DNA from: Caryophanales bacterium | GTDB taxonomy: Bacteria > Bacillota_I > Bacilli_A > RFN20 > CAG-288 | Direction: 5' to 3' | Length of the DNA: 16,907 nucleotides | Assembly: GCA_021621525.1 (NCBI GenBank) | Contig: JAJVUU010000041.1 | Coordinates: forward strand, 1-16,907 | Shown here: piece after piece, positions 1-7,261 of the stretch | Layout of the letters: every line of letters starts with the position of its first letter | How positions within the stretch are numbered: position 1 is the stretch's first letter | Notes under the pieces: model-generated | Seen by the model: the letters and a program-made list of their open reading frames with translations, nothing else | The model's database searches: none | What the model was told of the DNA's origin: nothing | Made by a program: the position numbers and the translations under genes

Positions 1-306
1 TATGCCGAAAAAGGGCCCAAAACACCCTAAAAACCGGGCTTATGGGTAATGACTATCACTAAAATGACACTAATCACAAAACTTTAGAGCCATATGTCAC
101 TGAATGTCACTAAAACCGTTTTACATGGCGATTAATTCTTGATTATTATGTATCGGAAATAAAATTCGGTTACCTGATTCGTAGAAAAAAAGAAATTCGG
201 CTGATACGAAAAAGCACCCCAACTACTCAGGATGTCTATCAAGAACCAAGCCTAGGAATCCATTGACGTTATAGATACTTACTGCTGGTTCGTGTCCAAT
301 CATTTT
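1..306. other. Gene-free region with TGTCACT-like heptamer cluster
   Basis: I see no convincing gene here. Between about 54 and 111 lie four related heptamers: TATCACT (54-60), TGACACT (65-71), and TGTCACT twice (95-101 and 105-111). The last two are exactly 10 bases apart. Repeated short motifs of this sort are typical of some insertion-sequence ends, for example the multiple terminal repeats of IS21-like elements, but no transposase is visible. A weak inverted repeat TTCGTA/TACGAA flanks the A-rich stretch near 180-210, and another, GAACCA/TGGTTC, lies near 244-290. The region may be the edge of a mobile element inserted beyond the tRNA; this is inference. Confidence 0.3.
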
Positions 307-382
307 TGGTGGAGCCAACCGGGATCGAACCGGCGACCTTCTCGTTGCGAACGAGACGCTCTCCCAACTGAGCTATGGCCCC
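307..382 (-). tRNA. tRNA-Ala (anticodon CGC), CCA encoded
   Basis: Read on the minus strand, the 76 bases fold as a complete cloverleaf. The 7-bp acceptor stem carries the G3:U70 wobble pair that is the main alanine identity element. The D arm holds AGTTGGGA, the 5-bp anticodon stem TCTCG/CGAGA closes the loop TTCGCAA, and the T arm holds TTCGATC. The anticodon CGC (complement at 347-349) reads GCG alanine codons. The discriminator A and the 3' CCA are encoded at 310-307. The gene starts 8 bases after the stop codon of the upstream glycosylase gene, so the two may be co-transcribed. Confidence 0.95.
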
Positions 383-388
383 GACAAT

Positions 389-410
389 AGTCAATTATAA
401 ACAATTGACT
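389..410 (-). promoter_or_regulatory. TATAAT box inside a perfect 8-bp palindrome upstream of tRNA-Ala
   Basis: On the minus strand TATAAT (394-399) lies 11 bases before the mature 5' end of the tRNA, a plausible -10 element. No good -35 is seen. The box sits in an inverted repeat AGTCAATT / AATTGACT with a 6-base loop, and it overlaps the last codons and stop codon of the glycosylase gene. Confidence 0.4.
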
Positions 411-900
411 GTAGAAATAAAAGCACGACTTTATAACTTTCAATCAGTTTCTCAAGAGAGCATGCAGCGTTGGCTGCACTCGGTGAAGGCAAGGGAATGT
501 CATCATCTCCGATGTATTTCCGATAGACATCATGGCTTGCCTTACCCGTAGTAAAGATAGCCCTGATATCATGGTTCTTCTTTATCTCCTCAATCGTCGT
601 TTTTGTCGATACGACATTGCGGATGCTGGAATCAGAGGAAGCACGGATATCGCATTCATAGATAGAATCATAGAGTGCAATATGATGTTTCTTTAGAAAC
701 ACCTTTCTCTCTTCGATGGAGATAGGTTCTTCTTCATGGAAGACTCCGGCCAATATCTTATAAAAGCGATTGGTCTTATGGGCATAATAGAAGTTAGCCT
801 TCCTGGTAGCAATGCTGGGAAGAGAACCTAGTATCAGAACCCTTGAATCCGGATTGACGAAAGGTTTCAGACTTTCATGCGTGACATGTGAATATTCCAT
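391..900 (-). CDS. DNA-deoxyinosine glycosylase-like protein (UDG superfamily)
   Basis: This 169-residue protein fits the small UDG-superfamily group annotated as hypoxanthine/deoxyinosine DNA glycosylase, a base-excision repair enzyme removing deaminated bases. Visible motifs are GSLPS at residues 25-29 (family usually GSxPS), FYYAHKTNRFYKIL at 37-50 with Asn44 in the place of the proposed catalytic Asn, the LYDSI...SSDSSI block at about 76-93, and LPSPSAANA at 137-145 (usually LPSTSPANA). Length matches the family. The ATG at 900 begins the conserved N-terminus. No clear ribosome binding site precedes it; instead a hairpin at 910-932 sits just upstream. It is same-strand with the HdeD-like gene before it and the tRNA after it. 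Confidence 0.8.
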   Translation of the reverse strand: MEYSHVTHESLKPFVNPDSRVLILGSLPSIATRKANFYYAHKTNRFYKILAGVFHEEEPISIEERKVFLKKHHIALYDSIYECDIRASSDSSIRNVVSTKTTIEEIKKNHDIRAIFTTGKASHDVYRKYIGDDDIPLPSPSAANAACSLEKLIESYKVVLLFLQSIVYN

Positions 901-909
901 AATTTAAGA

Positions 910-932
910 AGTGCCTGGCATAGCCAGGCACT
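910..932 (-). terminator. Hairpin after the HdeD-like gene
   Basis: A perfect 10-bp stem AGTGCCTGGC / GCCAGGCACT with a 3-base loop lies 11 bases past the HdeD-like stop codon. On the minus strand it is followed by TTCTTAAATT, only a modest U-tract, so termination may be partial. It also lies 9 bases before the glycosylase start codon, leaving little room for a ribosome binding site there. Confidence 0.65.
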
Positions 933-943
933 GAATCGACTTA

Positions 944-1480
944 TTACTTCTTAAGTTTGATGACGATAAGCTTCTTGTTGGTGATGGCAGAGACGATGAG
1001 AAGGACGGCATAGATGATGAAGACGATACCAAGAATCAAGGAAGCATACTGCTGAAGTCCGCCGACATTGAACCAGAGAAGGAATCCGAAGGTGAGAAGC
1101 AATACAGCAAGGACCAGCATGACGACGTTGGCCGTCATGAATCTCTTGTTCATGAATCCGGAGAGGGAATCAAGAAGATAGAGGGCACCAAGGACGATCA
1201 TCAGAAGGGCAATGAGCTGGAAATAACCAGTGAAGAGAGCAAACGGAGAAACCGGAAGAAGAGCAAAGCCCAAGGTAAGAAGGATGGCACCGCTATATCC
1301 GTTGCTTCCGATGAAGCTCTTCTCGATGATGACACCGGCAACGATGAAACAGGTTCCGGCAGTAAGAAGAGAAACAGAGATGAGCCAGCCAAGCAACGTA
1401 TTTCCGCTGACACCGACACATAAGAGAATTCCAAGGACAAGATAGATGATTCCTTGAATCAGGGTTTGTTTGTTTTTCAT
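944..1480 (-). CDS. HdeD/DUF308-family membrane protein
   Basis: This 178-residue, very hydrophobic protein has about six predicted membrane helices (roughly residues 8-25, 29-51, 63-80, 86-105, 117-136 and 145-166) in short pairs with glycine-rich turns, and a basic C-terminal tail. That layout and length match HdeD/DUF308 proteins. The E. coli member is linked to acid resistance, but the biochemical role of the family is unknown. The start at 1480 is preceded by GAGGT at good spacing. It is transcribed divergently from glycerate kinase across a 65-base AT-rich gap and ends at the hairpin at 910-932. The family call rests on topology rather than catalytic motifs. Confidence 0.7.
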   Translation of the reverse strand: MKNKQTLIQGIIYLVLGILLCVGVSGNTLLGWLISVSLLTAGTCFIVAGVIIEKSFIGSNGYSGAILLTLGFALLPVSPFALFTGYFQLIALLMIVLGALYLLDSLSGFMNKRFMTANVVMLVLAVLLLTFGFLLWFNVGGLQQYASLILGIVFIIYAVLLIVSAITNKKLIVIKLKK

Positions 1481-1507
1481 GTTTTACCTCACATTTTTAG
1501 CCTGAAT

Positions 1508-1528
1508 AGTATACATTTAAATTATAAT
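1508..1528. promoter_or_regulatory. Divergent AT-rich promoter region
   Basis: The 65-base gap between divergent starts contains ATTATAAT at 1521-1528, which gives a TATAAT box on either strand, and TATACT on the minus strand (1508-1513). No good -35 box is visible for either direction. With the plus-strand TATAAT at 1523-1528, transcription would begin near 1535, about 11 bases before the glycerate kinase ATG. Confidence 0.4.
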
Positions 1529-1545
1529 CAAAGATAGTAAAAACA

Positions 1546-2664
1546 ATGAAAATCATCATCCTTCCGGATTCCTTCAAAGGAACCATGTCCTCTCTTACCG
1601 TCGCAGAGATTCTAAAGGAAGAATTCCAATCAGCTTATCCTGATGCAGAGATACTTTCCCTTCCTTTTGCAGATGGAGGGGAAAACAGCCTGGACTGCTT
1701 CAAAAGAATATGGAAAGACTGTATCCAAGAACACCTGACCATTCCTGATCCATCCAAAAGAAAGATGATTGAAAGTGAATACCTCATCCATCAAGGCATG
1801 GCTGTCATCGAATCAGCCAAGGCCATCGGGCTTGACAAAACCAGCATTCACAACCCAGCTTTGACATCAAGCTATGGGCTTGGGCTTCTGATAAAGGATG
1901 CCTTAGAAAAAAACGTTTCTTCCTTTCTTGTCACCTTGGGAGGAAGCTGCACCGATGATGGCGGTATCGGTATGCTGGAGGCTCTCGGATATGATTTCTA
2001 TGATAAGAACCATCAAAAAGTGTTGCCTGATAAAGGTTCCTTCCTTGATATCTACACCATCGAAGATACCAGACTGACGTCTCTTTCCAAGGCCAGGTTT
2101 CAAATCTATAGCGACGTCATCAATCCACTGTTAGGAAAAGACGGGGCCACATATCGTTTTGCCAGACAGAAGGGTGCAAAGGAAGAAGACCTTCCTGTCC
2201 TGGAAGAAGCCATGAGGCATTTCAAAGATGCAACCATCCGCTTCACAGGAAGAGATCTTTCCATGAGCGATGGAAGCGGAGCAGCCGGAGGACTTGGCTT
2301 TGCCTTCCTGTCTTATTTCAAAAGCAATATCGTCTCAGGTGCCGAAGCCATCCTTTCCTTGTATCATTTTGATGAGCTGATAAAAGGATGTAACCTCATC
2401 GTGACTGGAGAAGGAAGGACAGACATCTCTTCCATGGAAGGAAAATGTATCAGCGTCATCGCCAAAAAAGCATCAGAAAAGAAAATACCGCTCCTGCTTG
2501 TTTCCGGAACGATCGATGAGGAAGTCATTCCCCGGCTTGAAAGCATCGGTTACCATGAAATGATTTCAGTCAGCAGTCCAGGAAGAAGCTATGAAGACAT
2601 CATCAAGCATCCGGAAGAAGACCTCAGAGAGGCCGTGAAAGGATATCTCAAATGTTCTATCTAG
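1546..2664 (+). CDS. Glycerate kinase (GlxK/GarK family)
   Basis: This 372-residue protein phosphorylates D-glycerate with ATP (probably to 2-phosphoglycerate in this family), feeding glycerate into glycolysis. Family hallmarks are PDSFKG at residues 7-12, FADGGENS near 41-48, GGSCTDDGGIGML at 132-144, DGSGAAGGLGF at 242-252 and TGEGRTD at 287-293. Length is typical. The N-terminal MKIIILPDSFKG block fixes the start at 1546, yet no Shine-Dalgarno sequence precedes it. A TATAAT box lies only 17 bases upstream, so the mRNA leader may be very short. The stop overlaps the priA start by 13 bases, indicating translational coupling. No other glyoxylate or glycerate genes are nearby. Confidence 0.93.
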   Translation: MKIIILPDSFKGTMSSLTVAEILKEEFQSAYPDAEILSLPFADGGENSLDCFKRIWKDCIQEHLTIPDPSKRKMIESEYLIHQGMAVIESAKAIGLDKTSIHNPALTSSYGLGLLIKDALEKNVSSFLVTLGGSCTDDGGIGMLEALGYDFYDKNHQKVLPDKGSFLDIYTIEDTRLTSLSKARFQIYSDVINPLLGKDGATYRFARQKGAKEEDLPVLEEAMRHFKDATIRFTGRDLSMSDGSGAAGGLGFAFLSYFKSNIVSGAEAILSLYHFDELIKGCNLIVTGEGRTDISSMEGKCISVIAKKASEKKIPLLLVSGTIDEEVIPRLESIGYHEMISVSSPGRSYEDIIKHPEEDLREAVKGYLKCSI

Positions 2665-4862
2665 TCAAAGTATATATCGGAAGACAAGTCATCGCCTTGG
2701 ATAGACCCTTCTCCTATTACAGCCTGGAGGAAGACATCCATCAGGGAATGAGAGTCCTTGTCCCCTTTGCTTCCAGCAAGGAAACCATCGGGTTTGTCAT
2801 CGAAGAGCCCGAGAAAATCGAAGAAAGCCTGGAGGAATATCAAAAGAAGAATTCCCTGAAGCTTGCCAAAATAACAAAGAAGGTCGATAGCGAAGCCCTG
2901 CTTGATGACAAGATGATTTCCCTTGCCAGGAAGATCGCCGACTATTATCAGACCGATCTCATCAAAGTCCTCAACACCATGCTTCCTCCGAGTCTCAAGC
3001 CAAAGAACTCCGCCCTGAACAAGCCACAGGGAAAATTCGCTACCTTCGTCTTTGCCAATGACATCTCCATCGCCTTGAAGAAGAACGAAGAGACTCTCTA
3101 CCATAAAATCAAAGCCTGCAGGGATGGTGTAAGGCTTGGCAAGATCACAGCAAAGAAGACCCTTGCAAAGCTTCTTTCCTGCAACGCCCTCAGAAAGGAA
3201 GAAGTTCCGGTATCCAGGATTCCACAGATGGAGGCTGCTTCTCTCCTTCCTTTCGATCTGACCTTGCAGCAGGAGAATGCCTATCAGACCATCATGGAGG
3301 AAAAGGACAGGAACATCTTTCTTTTGGAAGGTGTCACTGGTTCGGGAAAGACGGAAGTCTATATCAGATTATGTGAGACTTATCTGAAAAATGGCAAAGG
3401 CGTCCTTGTCCTCTTTCCTGAGATTGCCTTGACCGACCATATGGTCAACATGTTCCTAGGTCACTTCCCGGAGTCCGTATCCATCCTCAACTCTTCTCTT
3501 TCCGACAGCCGGAAATATGATGAATACATGAAGATTCTCCATGGAGAAAGCAAGATTGTCCTTGGTACCAGAAGTGCCGTCTTTGCACCTGTATCGAATC
3601 TTGGACTGATCATCATCGATGAGGAACACTCCTCTTCCTATAAGCAGGACAGCCAGCCATATTATGATGCCATCGAAGTAGCCAAGATGAGATGCGAAGA
3701 AAATGGCAAGGTCGTATTGGGTTCCGCTACACCGAGAATCATCGACCGTGCGAGAGCTGAAAAAGGTCTTTATGTGCCAGTGTACATGACCCAAAGATAT
3801 GCAAAGAACCAGGAAAAGGACCTGACGATAGTCGATATGAACAACTCCGCATACCTCAATCCGATGATTTCCAGCATGATTTCCATTCCTCTCCAGGAGG
3901 AGATCACCAAGACCCTGAAGGCTCATCAGCAGGCTATGATTCTCCTTAACAGACGCGGATACGCCCCCTTGTTCATCTGTCGGAACTGCCATCAGAGTGC
4001 TCTTTGTCCAAACTGCGGCATCCCTTTGAATTACCATCGAAGAGATGACACTCTACGCTGCCATCACTGCGGATACAAGGTCAGCAGCGTGGATTACACC
4101 TGTTCATGCAAAAGCCATGACTTCCTGACCCTCGGATATGGGACGGAGAAAGTCATGGAGGAGCTGAAGATGCTCTACCCGATGGCTAAGATTGCCCGTC
4201 TTGACAGTGACGTCAGCAACAATGAAGTAAGGCACGAGCTTTTGGAAAGCTTCAGAAACGGAGATACCGACATCCTCATCGGCACCCAGGTCATCGCCAA
4301 GGGTCACGACTTCCCGAGGGTCACCCTGGCTGCCATGCTGGACTGCGATTCCTCTCTACGCCTACCAAGCTACCTGGCCAATGAGGAAACCTTCGACCTG
4401 ATCTGTCAGTTTGTAGGAAGGACGGGAAGGAAAGACCTCAAGGGCAGGGTGCTTCTTCAGACCTATGCCCCGGACAACAAGACCATCCAGCTTGCTGCAA
4501 AGCAGGACTATGAAGCCTTCTATCGTCTGGAAATGGAGGAGAGGAGAAAGTATCTCTATCCACCCTATGTCTATCTGACTCAGATCATCGTCAAGGCACT
4601 GGATGCAAAAAGATGTGAGGAAGTAGCCATCCGCGTAAAGGAATACCTCCTTTCTGCCATCGGAAACAGGAAATTCAACGTCTACGGACCATCTTTGCCT
4701 TACATTCCTCATATCAACGGAAGATATTATCGCAATATTTTGATAAAATATAAGAACCCGGAAGAAGCCAAGGAAGTCTTCCGCGGACTGAGAGCCGTCA
4801 GACTTGCCAACAAGGATGCCGAAATCCTGATCAATGTCGACCCTGGCAATGAAGGCTTCTAG
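2652..4862 (+). CDS. priA: Primosomal protein N' (PriA), replication restart helicase
   Basis: PriA recognises stalled-fork structures and reloads the replicative helicase. The 736-residue protein has the N-terminal DNA-binding region, Walker A GVTGSGKT at residues 227-234, Walker B DEEH at 323-326, GSATP near 357-361, and the late helicase motif QFVGRTGR (usually QVSGRAGR). Zinc ligands are Cys443, 446, 452, 455, 470, 473, 484 and 486. The last pair is C-S-C instead of the usual CxxC. AAAGGA precedes the ATG, which lies inside the end of the glycerate kinase gene. The acidic-protein gene follows 13 bases later. Identity is certain; only the odd zinc pair needs confirmation. Confidence 0.97.
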   Translation: MFYLVKVYIGRQVIALDRPFSYYSLEEDIHQGMRVLVPFASSKETIGFVIEEPEKIEESLEEYQKKNSLKLAKITKKVDSEALLDDKMISLARKIADYYQTDLIKVLNTMLPPSLKPKNSALNKPQGKFATFVFANDISIALKKNEETLYHKIKACRDGVRLGKITAKKTLAKLLSCNALRKEEVPVSRIPQMEAASLLPFDLTLQQENAYQTIMEEKDRNIFLLEGVTGSGKTEVYIRLCETYLKNGKGVLVLFPEIALTDHMVNMFLGHFPESVSILNSSLSDSRKYDEYMKILHGESKIVLGTRSAVFAPVSNLGLIIIDEEHSSSYKQDSQPYYDAIEVAKMRCEENGKVVLGSATPRIIDRARAEKGLYVPVYMTQRYAKNQEKDLTIVDMNNSAYLNPMISSMISIPLQEEITKTLKAHQQAMILLNRRGYAPLFICRNCHQSALCPNCGIPLNYHRRDDTLRCHHCGYKVSSVDYTCSCKSHDFLTLGYGTEKVMEELKMLYPMAKIARLDSDVSNNEVRHELLESFRNGDTDILIGTQVIAKGHDFPRVTLAAMLDCDSSLRLPSYLANEETFDLICQFVGRTGRKDLKGRVLLQTYAPDNKTIQLAAKQDYEAFYRLEMEERRKYLYPPYVYLTQIIVKALDAKRCEEVAIRVKEYLLSAIGNRKFNVYGPSLPYIPHINGRYYRNILIKYKNPEEAKEVFRGLRAVRLANKDAEILINVDPGNEGF

Positions 4863-4868
4863 AAAGGA
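4863..4868 (+). promoter_or_regulatory. Ribosome binding site that sets the start of the acidic protein
   Basis: AAAGGA lies 7 bases before the ATG at 4876. A longer reading frame begins at 4834 inside priA, but it lacks such a site and would add 14 residues that look like a priA shadow. Confidence 0.7.
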
Positions 4869-4875
4869 ACATACC

Positions 4876-5484
4876 ATGATTATCGTATCTTTACTCGGAA
4901 TGGATCGCTATGAGGCGATTGAAAAGACAAAGAAGCTTCACCAAAGACTTGTCGAAGCCTATGGGATAGAAGACAACGAACTTGAATTCTTTGCTCCGGA
5001 TTCATTCATCATCCATGACGGCATGGAGCAGACCTCCTTCCGTCTGAACGTCAAGGTGGAAGCCCCCTTCGACGATCAGGACAAGGAAGAAATCGTCAAG
5101 GACATCATCTTCGATGAACTCAAGGATCTTGCCATCCACATCCGTGTCCTCTTCACTTACTTCGATCCGGAGCACGAATATCTCAAGATCGACGACTCCT
5201 ACCCGGAATATATGAGTGAGAAAAATACCGTCAAGACTGACTGCCATGACGATGATGACGATGAAGAGACAAGGCAGGATGAAGAAGAAACCTATGATGA
5301 GCCCTACATGGGTGACATCATCTCCGAATTCGACGAGTATATCAAGAAGCATCCTAACGCAACCAACGAAGAGGTCTATCAGGCATTATCCGGCATCCGT
5401 GAAAAGGTCACGGCCAGCCATCACGAAGACAGTGAGGAAGAGGACGATGCCATTGACGACTTCGGTAACGATCAGAACGACTAG
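4876..5484 (+). CDS. Acidic protein of unknown function
   Basis: I do not recognise a family with confidence. The 202-residue protein has an N-terminal alpha/beta region (about 1-103). Its pattern is strand, long helix (11-30), paired strands (36-62), helix (67-84), strand (87-96), reminiscent of small tautomerase-like folds such as DUF1904; this is a guess. An aspartate/glutamate-rich linker follows (about 122-142, including five consecutive Asp). Then comes a short helical segment GDIISEFDEYIKKHPNATNE, and a second acidic tail (182-202). No signal peptide or membrane segment is seen. It is third in an operon behind glycerate kinase and priA, and its stop codon lies in the stem of a strong terminator. 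Confidence 0.75.
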   Translation: MIIVSLLGMDRYEAIEKTKKLHQRLVEAYGIEDNELEFFAPDSFIIHDGMEQTSFRLNVKVEAPFDDQDKEEIVKDIIFDELKDLAIHIRVLFTYFDPEHEYLKIDDSYPEYMSEKNTVKTDCHDDDDDEETRQDEEETYDEPYMGDIISEFDEYIKKHPNATNEEVYQALSGIREKVTASHHEDSEEEDDAIDDFGNDQND

Positions 5485-5507
5485 CCTGGGAAACCAGGCT
5501 TTTTCTA
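5483..5507 (+). terminator. Rho-independent terminator of the glxK-type/priA operon
   Basis: Stem AGCCTGG / CCAGGCT with a GAAA tetraloop, followed by TTTTCTAT. It starts within the TAG stop codon of the preceding gene. The roughly 140 bases from here to the convergent terminator at 5637-5665 hold no gene that I can see. Confidence 0.93.
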
Positions 5508-5636
5508 TATTCGAGCAGGGTAGGAACATAATATTTCGACAGTTCCCGTCACTTCTCATACCTGATGCCATCTACATTGTGATCCGACAATCAGACATAA
5601 AAAACGCAAAAGAAAAGACAGTCTATCAAAATCGAG

Positions 5637-5665
5637 CCTTAAAAAGCCTGGCAACAAACCAGGCT
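5637..5665 (-). terminator. Terminator of the convergent minus-strand pair
   Basis: On the minus strand, stem AGCCTGG / CCAGGCT with a 7-base loop is followed by TTTTTAAGG. It overlaps the stop codon (5664-5666) of the acidic protein and faces the terminator at 5483-5507. Confidence 0.85.
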
Positions 5666-6059
5666 ATGCATCCGGACTTTCGATTTCTCCCAGGTCAGCC
5701 ACATCGAAACTGCCATAGGAGAAGGACAATGTCACATCATTGTCTTCTTCATTGAAATTGGTTCCTTCCAATTCAAGGAAGAGATGCATTTTTGTATCTT
5801 CTGCCTTGATGGTCTTATAGTTGTCACATTCCTCTCCTTGGAAGAAATAGTCCTTCACATCGTGGAAAGTGATGTGGAAGAGATGTCCGTTAAGACCGCT
5901 GCAGCAGTCGTCATGGTCCTCCTCTTCATGTTCATCCTCATCTTCATGTTCTTCGTTGTCGCCGACGACAAGGAGGGAGAATACGTCCCCATCGAATCCG
6001 AAGCGAATCACTTCGCATTCCATGAGGCATCCCAAATCCGTAAAATCATTTGCTATCAT
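5664..6059 (-). CDS. Small acidic His/Asp/Glu-rich protein, unknown
   Basis: I do not recognise this 131-residue protein. It reads as a beta-rich domain (LFHITFHDVKDYFF, MHLFLELEG, VTLSFSYGSFDVADL) interrupted near residues 34-51 by a run almost entirely of Glu, Asp and His, ending in DDCC at 50-53. The His, Asp, Glu and paired Cys could bind metal ions, but that is conjecture. There is no signal peptide or membrane helix. Its ATG overlaps the end of the upstream membrane-protein gene by 14 bases, so the two are probably translationally coupled and may act together. Only a purine-rich stretch, not a clear ribosome binding site, precedes the start. Confidence 0.7.
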   Translation of the reverse strand: MIANDFTDLGCLMECEVIRFGFDGDVFSLLVVGDNEEHEDEDEHEEEDHDDCCSGLNGHLFHITFHDVKDYFFQGEECDNYKTIKAEDTKMHLFLELEGTNFNEEDNDVTLSFSYGSFDVADLGEIESPDA

Positions 6060-6414
6060 TTTCTTTTTCTTCTTTGATGATGACGGTCTTGCCGTTGATG
6101 ATTTCCTTCTTCACAACCTTCGGATGCCCGACCTTCCTGATGAATCCGACATAGACAAAGACGACAAGAAGAATCGCAGTCAGAACCCAAAAGAGAATCA
6201 GCACGGAGATATCGGCTGAAGTAGGCCCGACTTCTTCAAGGGTATTCTTATATTGGGAGCTGTCTCCGAAAAGAGTATATCCCAAAGAGAGCTTGACAGA
6301 GAAGCTGATGGAGAAATATAGCAGCAATGCCAAAGTGAGACCAAAAAAGCCAAGGGCGATATAATCATCCCTGTTCATCTGTCTGAATCGTTCTAGATAA
6401 TGTTTCTTTTCCAT
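6046..6414 (-). CDS. Two-helix membrane protein, unknown
   Basis: The 122-residue protein has membrane helices at about 18-40 and 69-93. A loop of about 28 residues lies between them, and a basic-then-charged C-terminal tail (VVKKEIINGKTVIIKEEKEND) is probably cytoplasmic. No family is recognised. It is the first gene of a pair with the acidic protein. The start at 6414 has no Shine-Dalgarno sequence, and an extended -10 box lies only 8 bases upstream, so the mRNA may begin at or within a base or two of the ATG. An internal Met at residue 13 is an alternative start but also lacks a ribosome binding site. Confidence 0.72.
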   Translation of the reverse strand: MEKKHYLERFRQMNRDDYIALGFFGLTLALLLYFSISFSVKLSLGYTLFGDSSQYKNTLEEVGPTSADISVLILFWVLTAILLVVFVYVGFIRKVGHPKVVKKEIINGKTVIIKEEKENDSK

Positions 6415-6422
6415 AGGACTTC

Positions 6423-6431
6423 ATTGTAGCA
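6423..6431 (-). promoter_or_regulatory. Extended -10 promoter of the membrane/acidic protein pair
   Basis: On the minus strand TGC-TACAAT matches the extended -10 pattern TGn-TAnaaT. No strong -35 is visible. The predicted start point falls about 0-2 bases before the ATG at 6414. Confidence 0.55.
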
Positions 6432-6469
6432 TAAAACAAAGGTCAGCCGAAGAAAAAAATAATGACAAA

Positions 6470-6489
6470 AGGCTATCTTTCGATAGCCT
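6470..6489 (-). terminator. Terminator of the yebC-family gene
   Basis: On the minus strand AGGCTATC / GATAGCCT forms an 8-bp stem with a GAAA loop, followed by TTTGTCATTATTTTTTT. It begins 9 bases past the stop codon at 6498. Confidence 0.88.
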
Positions 6490-6497
6490 CATGACAT

Positions 6498-7226
6498 TTA
6501 AATATCAGCGTTGTTGTAGACGGCCTGGACGTCTTCGATTTCGTCCATGTCTTCAAGCAGCTTTTCGAGCTTGTCCTTGTCCTCATCGGAGATGTGGACG
6601 CGGTCACCGCTCGGGATGTAGGTGTTCTCACACTGGGTGAGTCCGTCTTCACCGAGGTTGAAATCAGCGACGCAGACTTCCCTGGCATGGTCAAGTCCTT
6701 CCGGAGAGACCTGAAGAACAACGGTGGTATCATCCTTCTCGATATCCTGGAGATCGACTTCGTTCATGATGAGGTCTTCTTCGATTTCATCAAGAGACTT
6801 ATCGGATTCAAAGGAGATGATGCCCATGAACTTGAAGTTGAAGGCAGCAGAGCCGGAGTTTCCGACCTTTCCGCCATGGTGAGAGAAGCATGCCCTGACA
6901 GCAGAGAAAGCTCTCTTTTCATTGTCGGTCAAAGTGTCGACCATGATGGCGACTCCGCCAGGACCGAAACCTTCATATCTTCCGGCGACGAAAGCGGCGG
7001 CATCCTTGTCCTTGGCCTTGGCGATAGCTCTGTCAATGACATCACGGGTGACGTGCTGAGCCTTCCACTTTTCGATGGCGGATCTCAAAGCGAGGTTATC
7101 TTTGGGGTCAGGGACACCGGACTTTGCGGCAAGATAGATTTCCTTGCTGGCTCTGTTGTACAATGCAGATTTGGCTGCATTGGTTTGAGCAATCTTCTTT
7201 GCTCTGACTTCGTGTGCTCTACCCAT
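6498..7226 (-). CDS. yebC: YebC/PmpR (TACO1) family protein
   Basis: The 242-residue protein is a full-length member of the YebC/PmpR/TACO1 family. Signs are the N-terminal basic block MGRAHEVRAKKIAQTNAAKSA, the PKDNLALRSAIEKWKA block, GRYEGFGPGGVAIMVDTLTDNEKR at about 83-106, and FNFKFMGIISFE. Members have been described as transcriptional regulators, and more recently as ribosome-associated factors that relieve stalling at difficult motifs such as proline runs; which applies here cannot be read from sequence. The N-terminus (MGRAHEVR) resembles the YeeN-type branch. AGAGGT precedes the ATG at 7226. It has its own promoter and terminator, so it is a single-gene unit. Confidence 0.93.
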   Translation of the reverse strand: MGRAHEVRAKKIAQTNAAKSALYNRASKEIYLAAKSGVPDPKDNLALRSAIEKWKAQHVTRDVIDRAIAKAKDKDAAAFVAGRYEGFGPGGVAIMVDTLTDNEKRAFSAVRACFSHHGGKVGNSGSAAFNFKFMGIISFESDKSLDEIEEDLIMNEVDLQDIEKDDTTVVLQVSPEGLDHAREVCVADFNLGEDGLTQCENTYIPSGDRVHISDEDKDKLEKLLEDMDEIEDVQAVYNNADI

Positions 7227-7261
7227 AGTTTTTACCTCTTTTTATTATAATTCTGTTATCG

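Noticed and set aside
4834..4875. Upstream start for the acidic protein, inside priA
   Set aside because: The AAAGGA site and normal spacing favour the ATG at 4876; the extra residues only mirror the priA end.
3456..4877. Minus-strand frames opposite priA
   Set aside because: They are shadows of the priA coding frame; the sense strand has complete helicase and zinc motifs.
5216..5755. Plus-strand frame crossing the terminator at 5483
   Set aside because: Out of frame with the acidic protein, runs through two hairpins and has a random composition.
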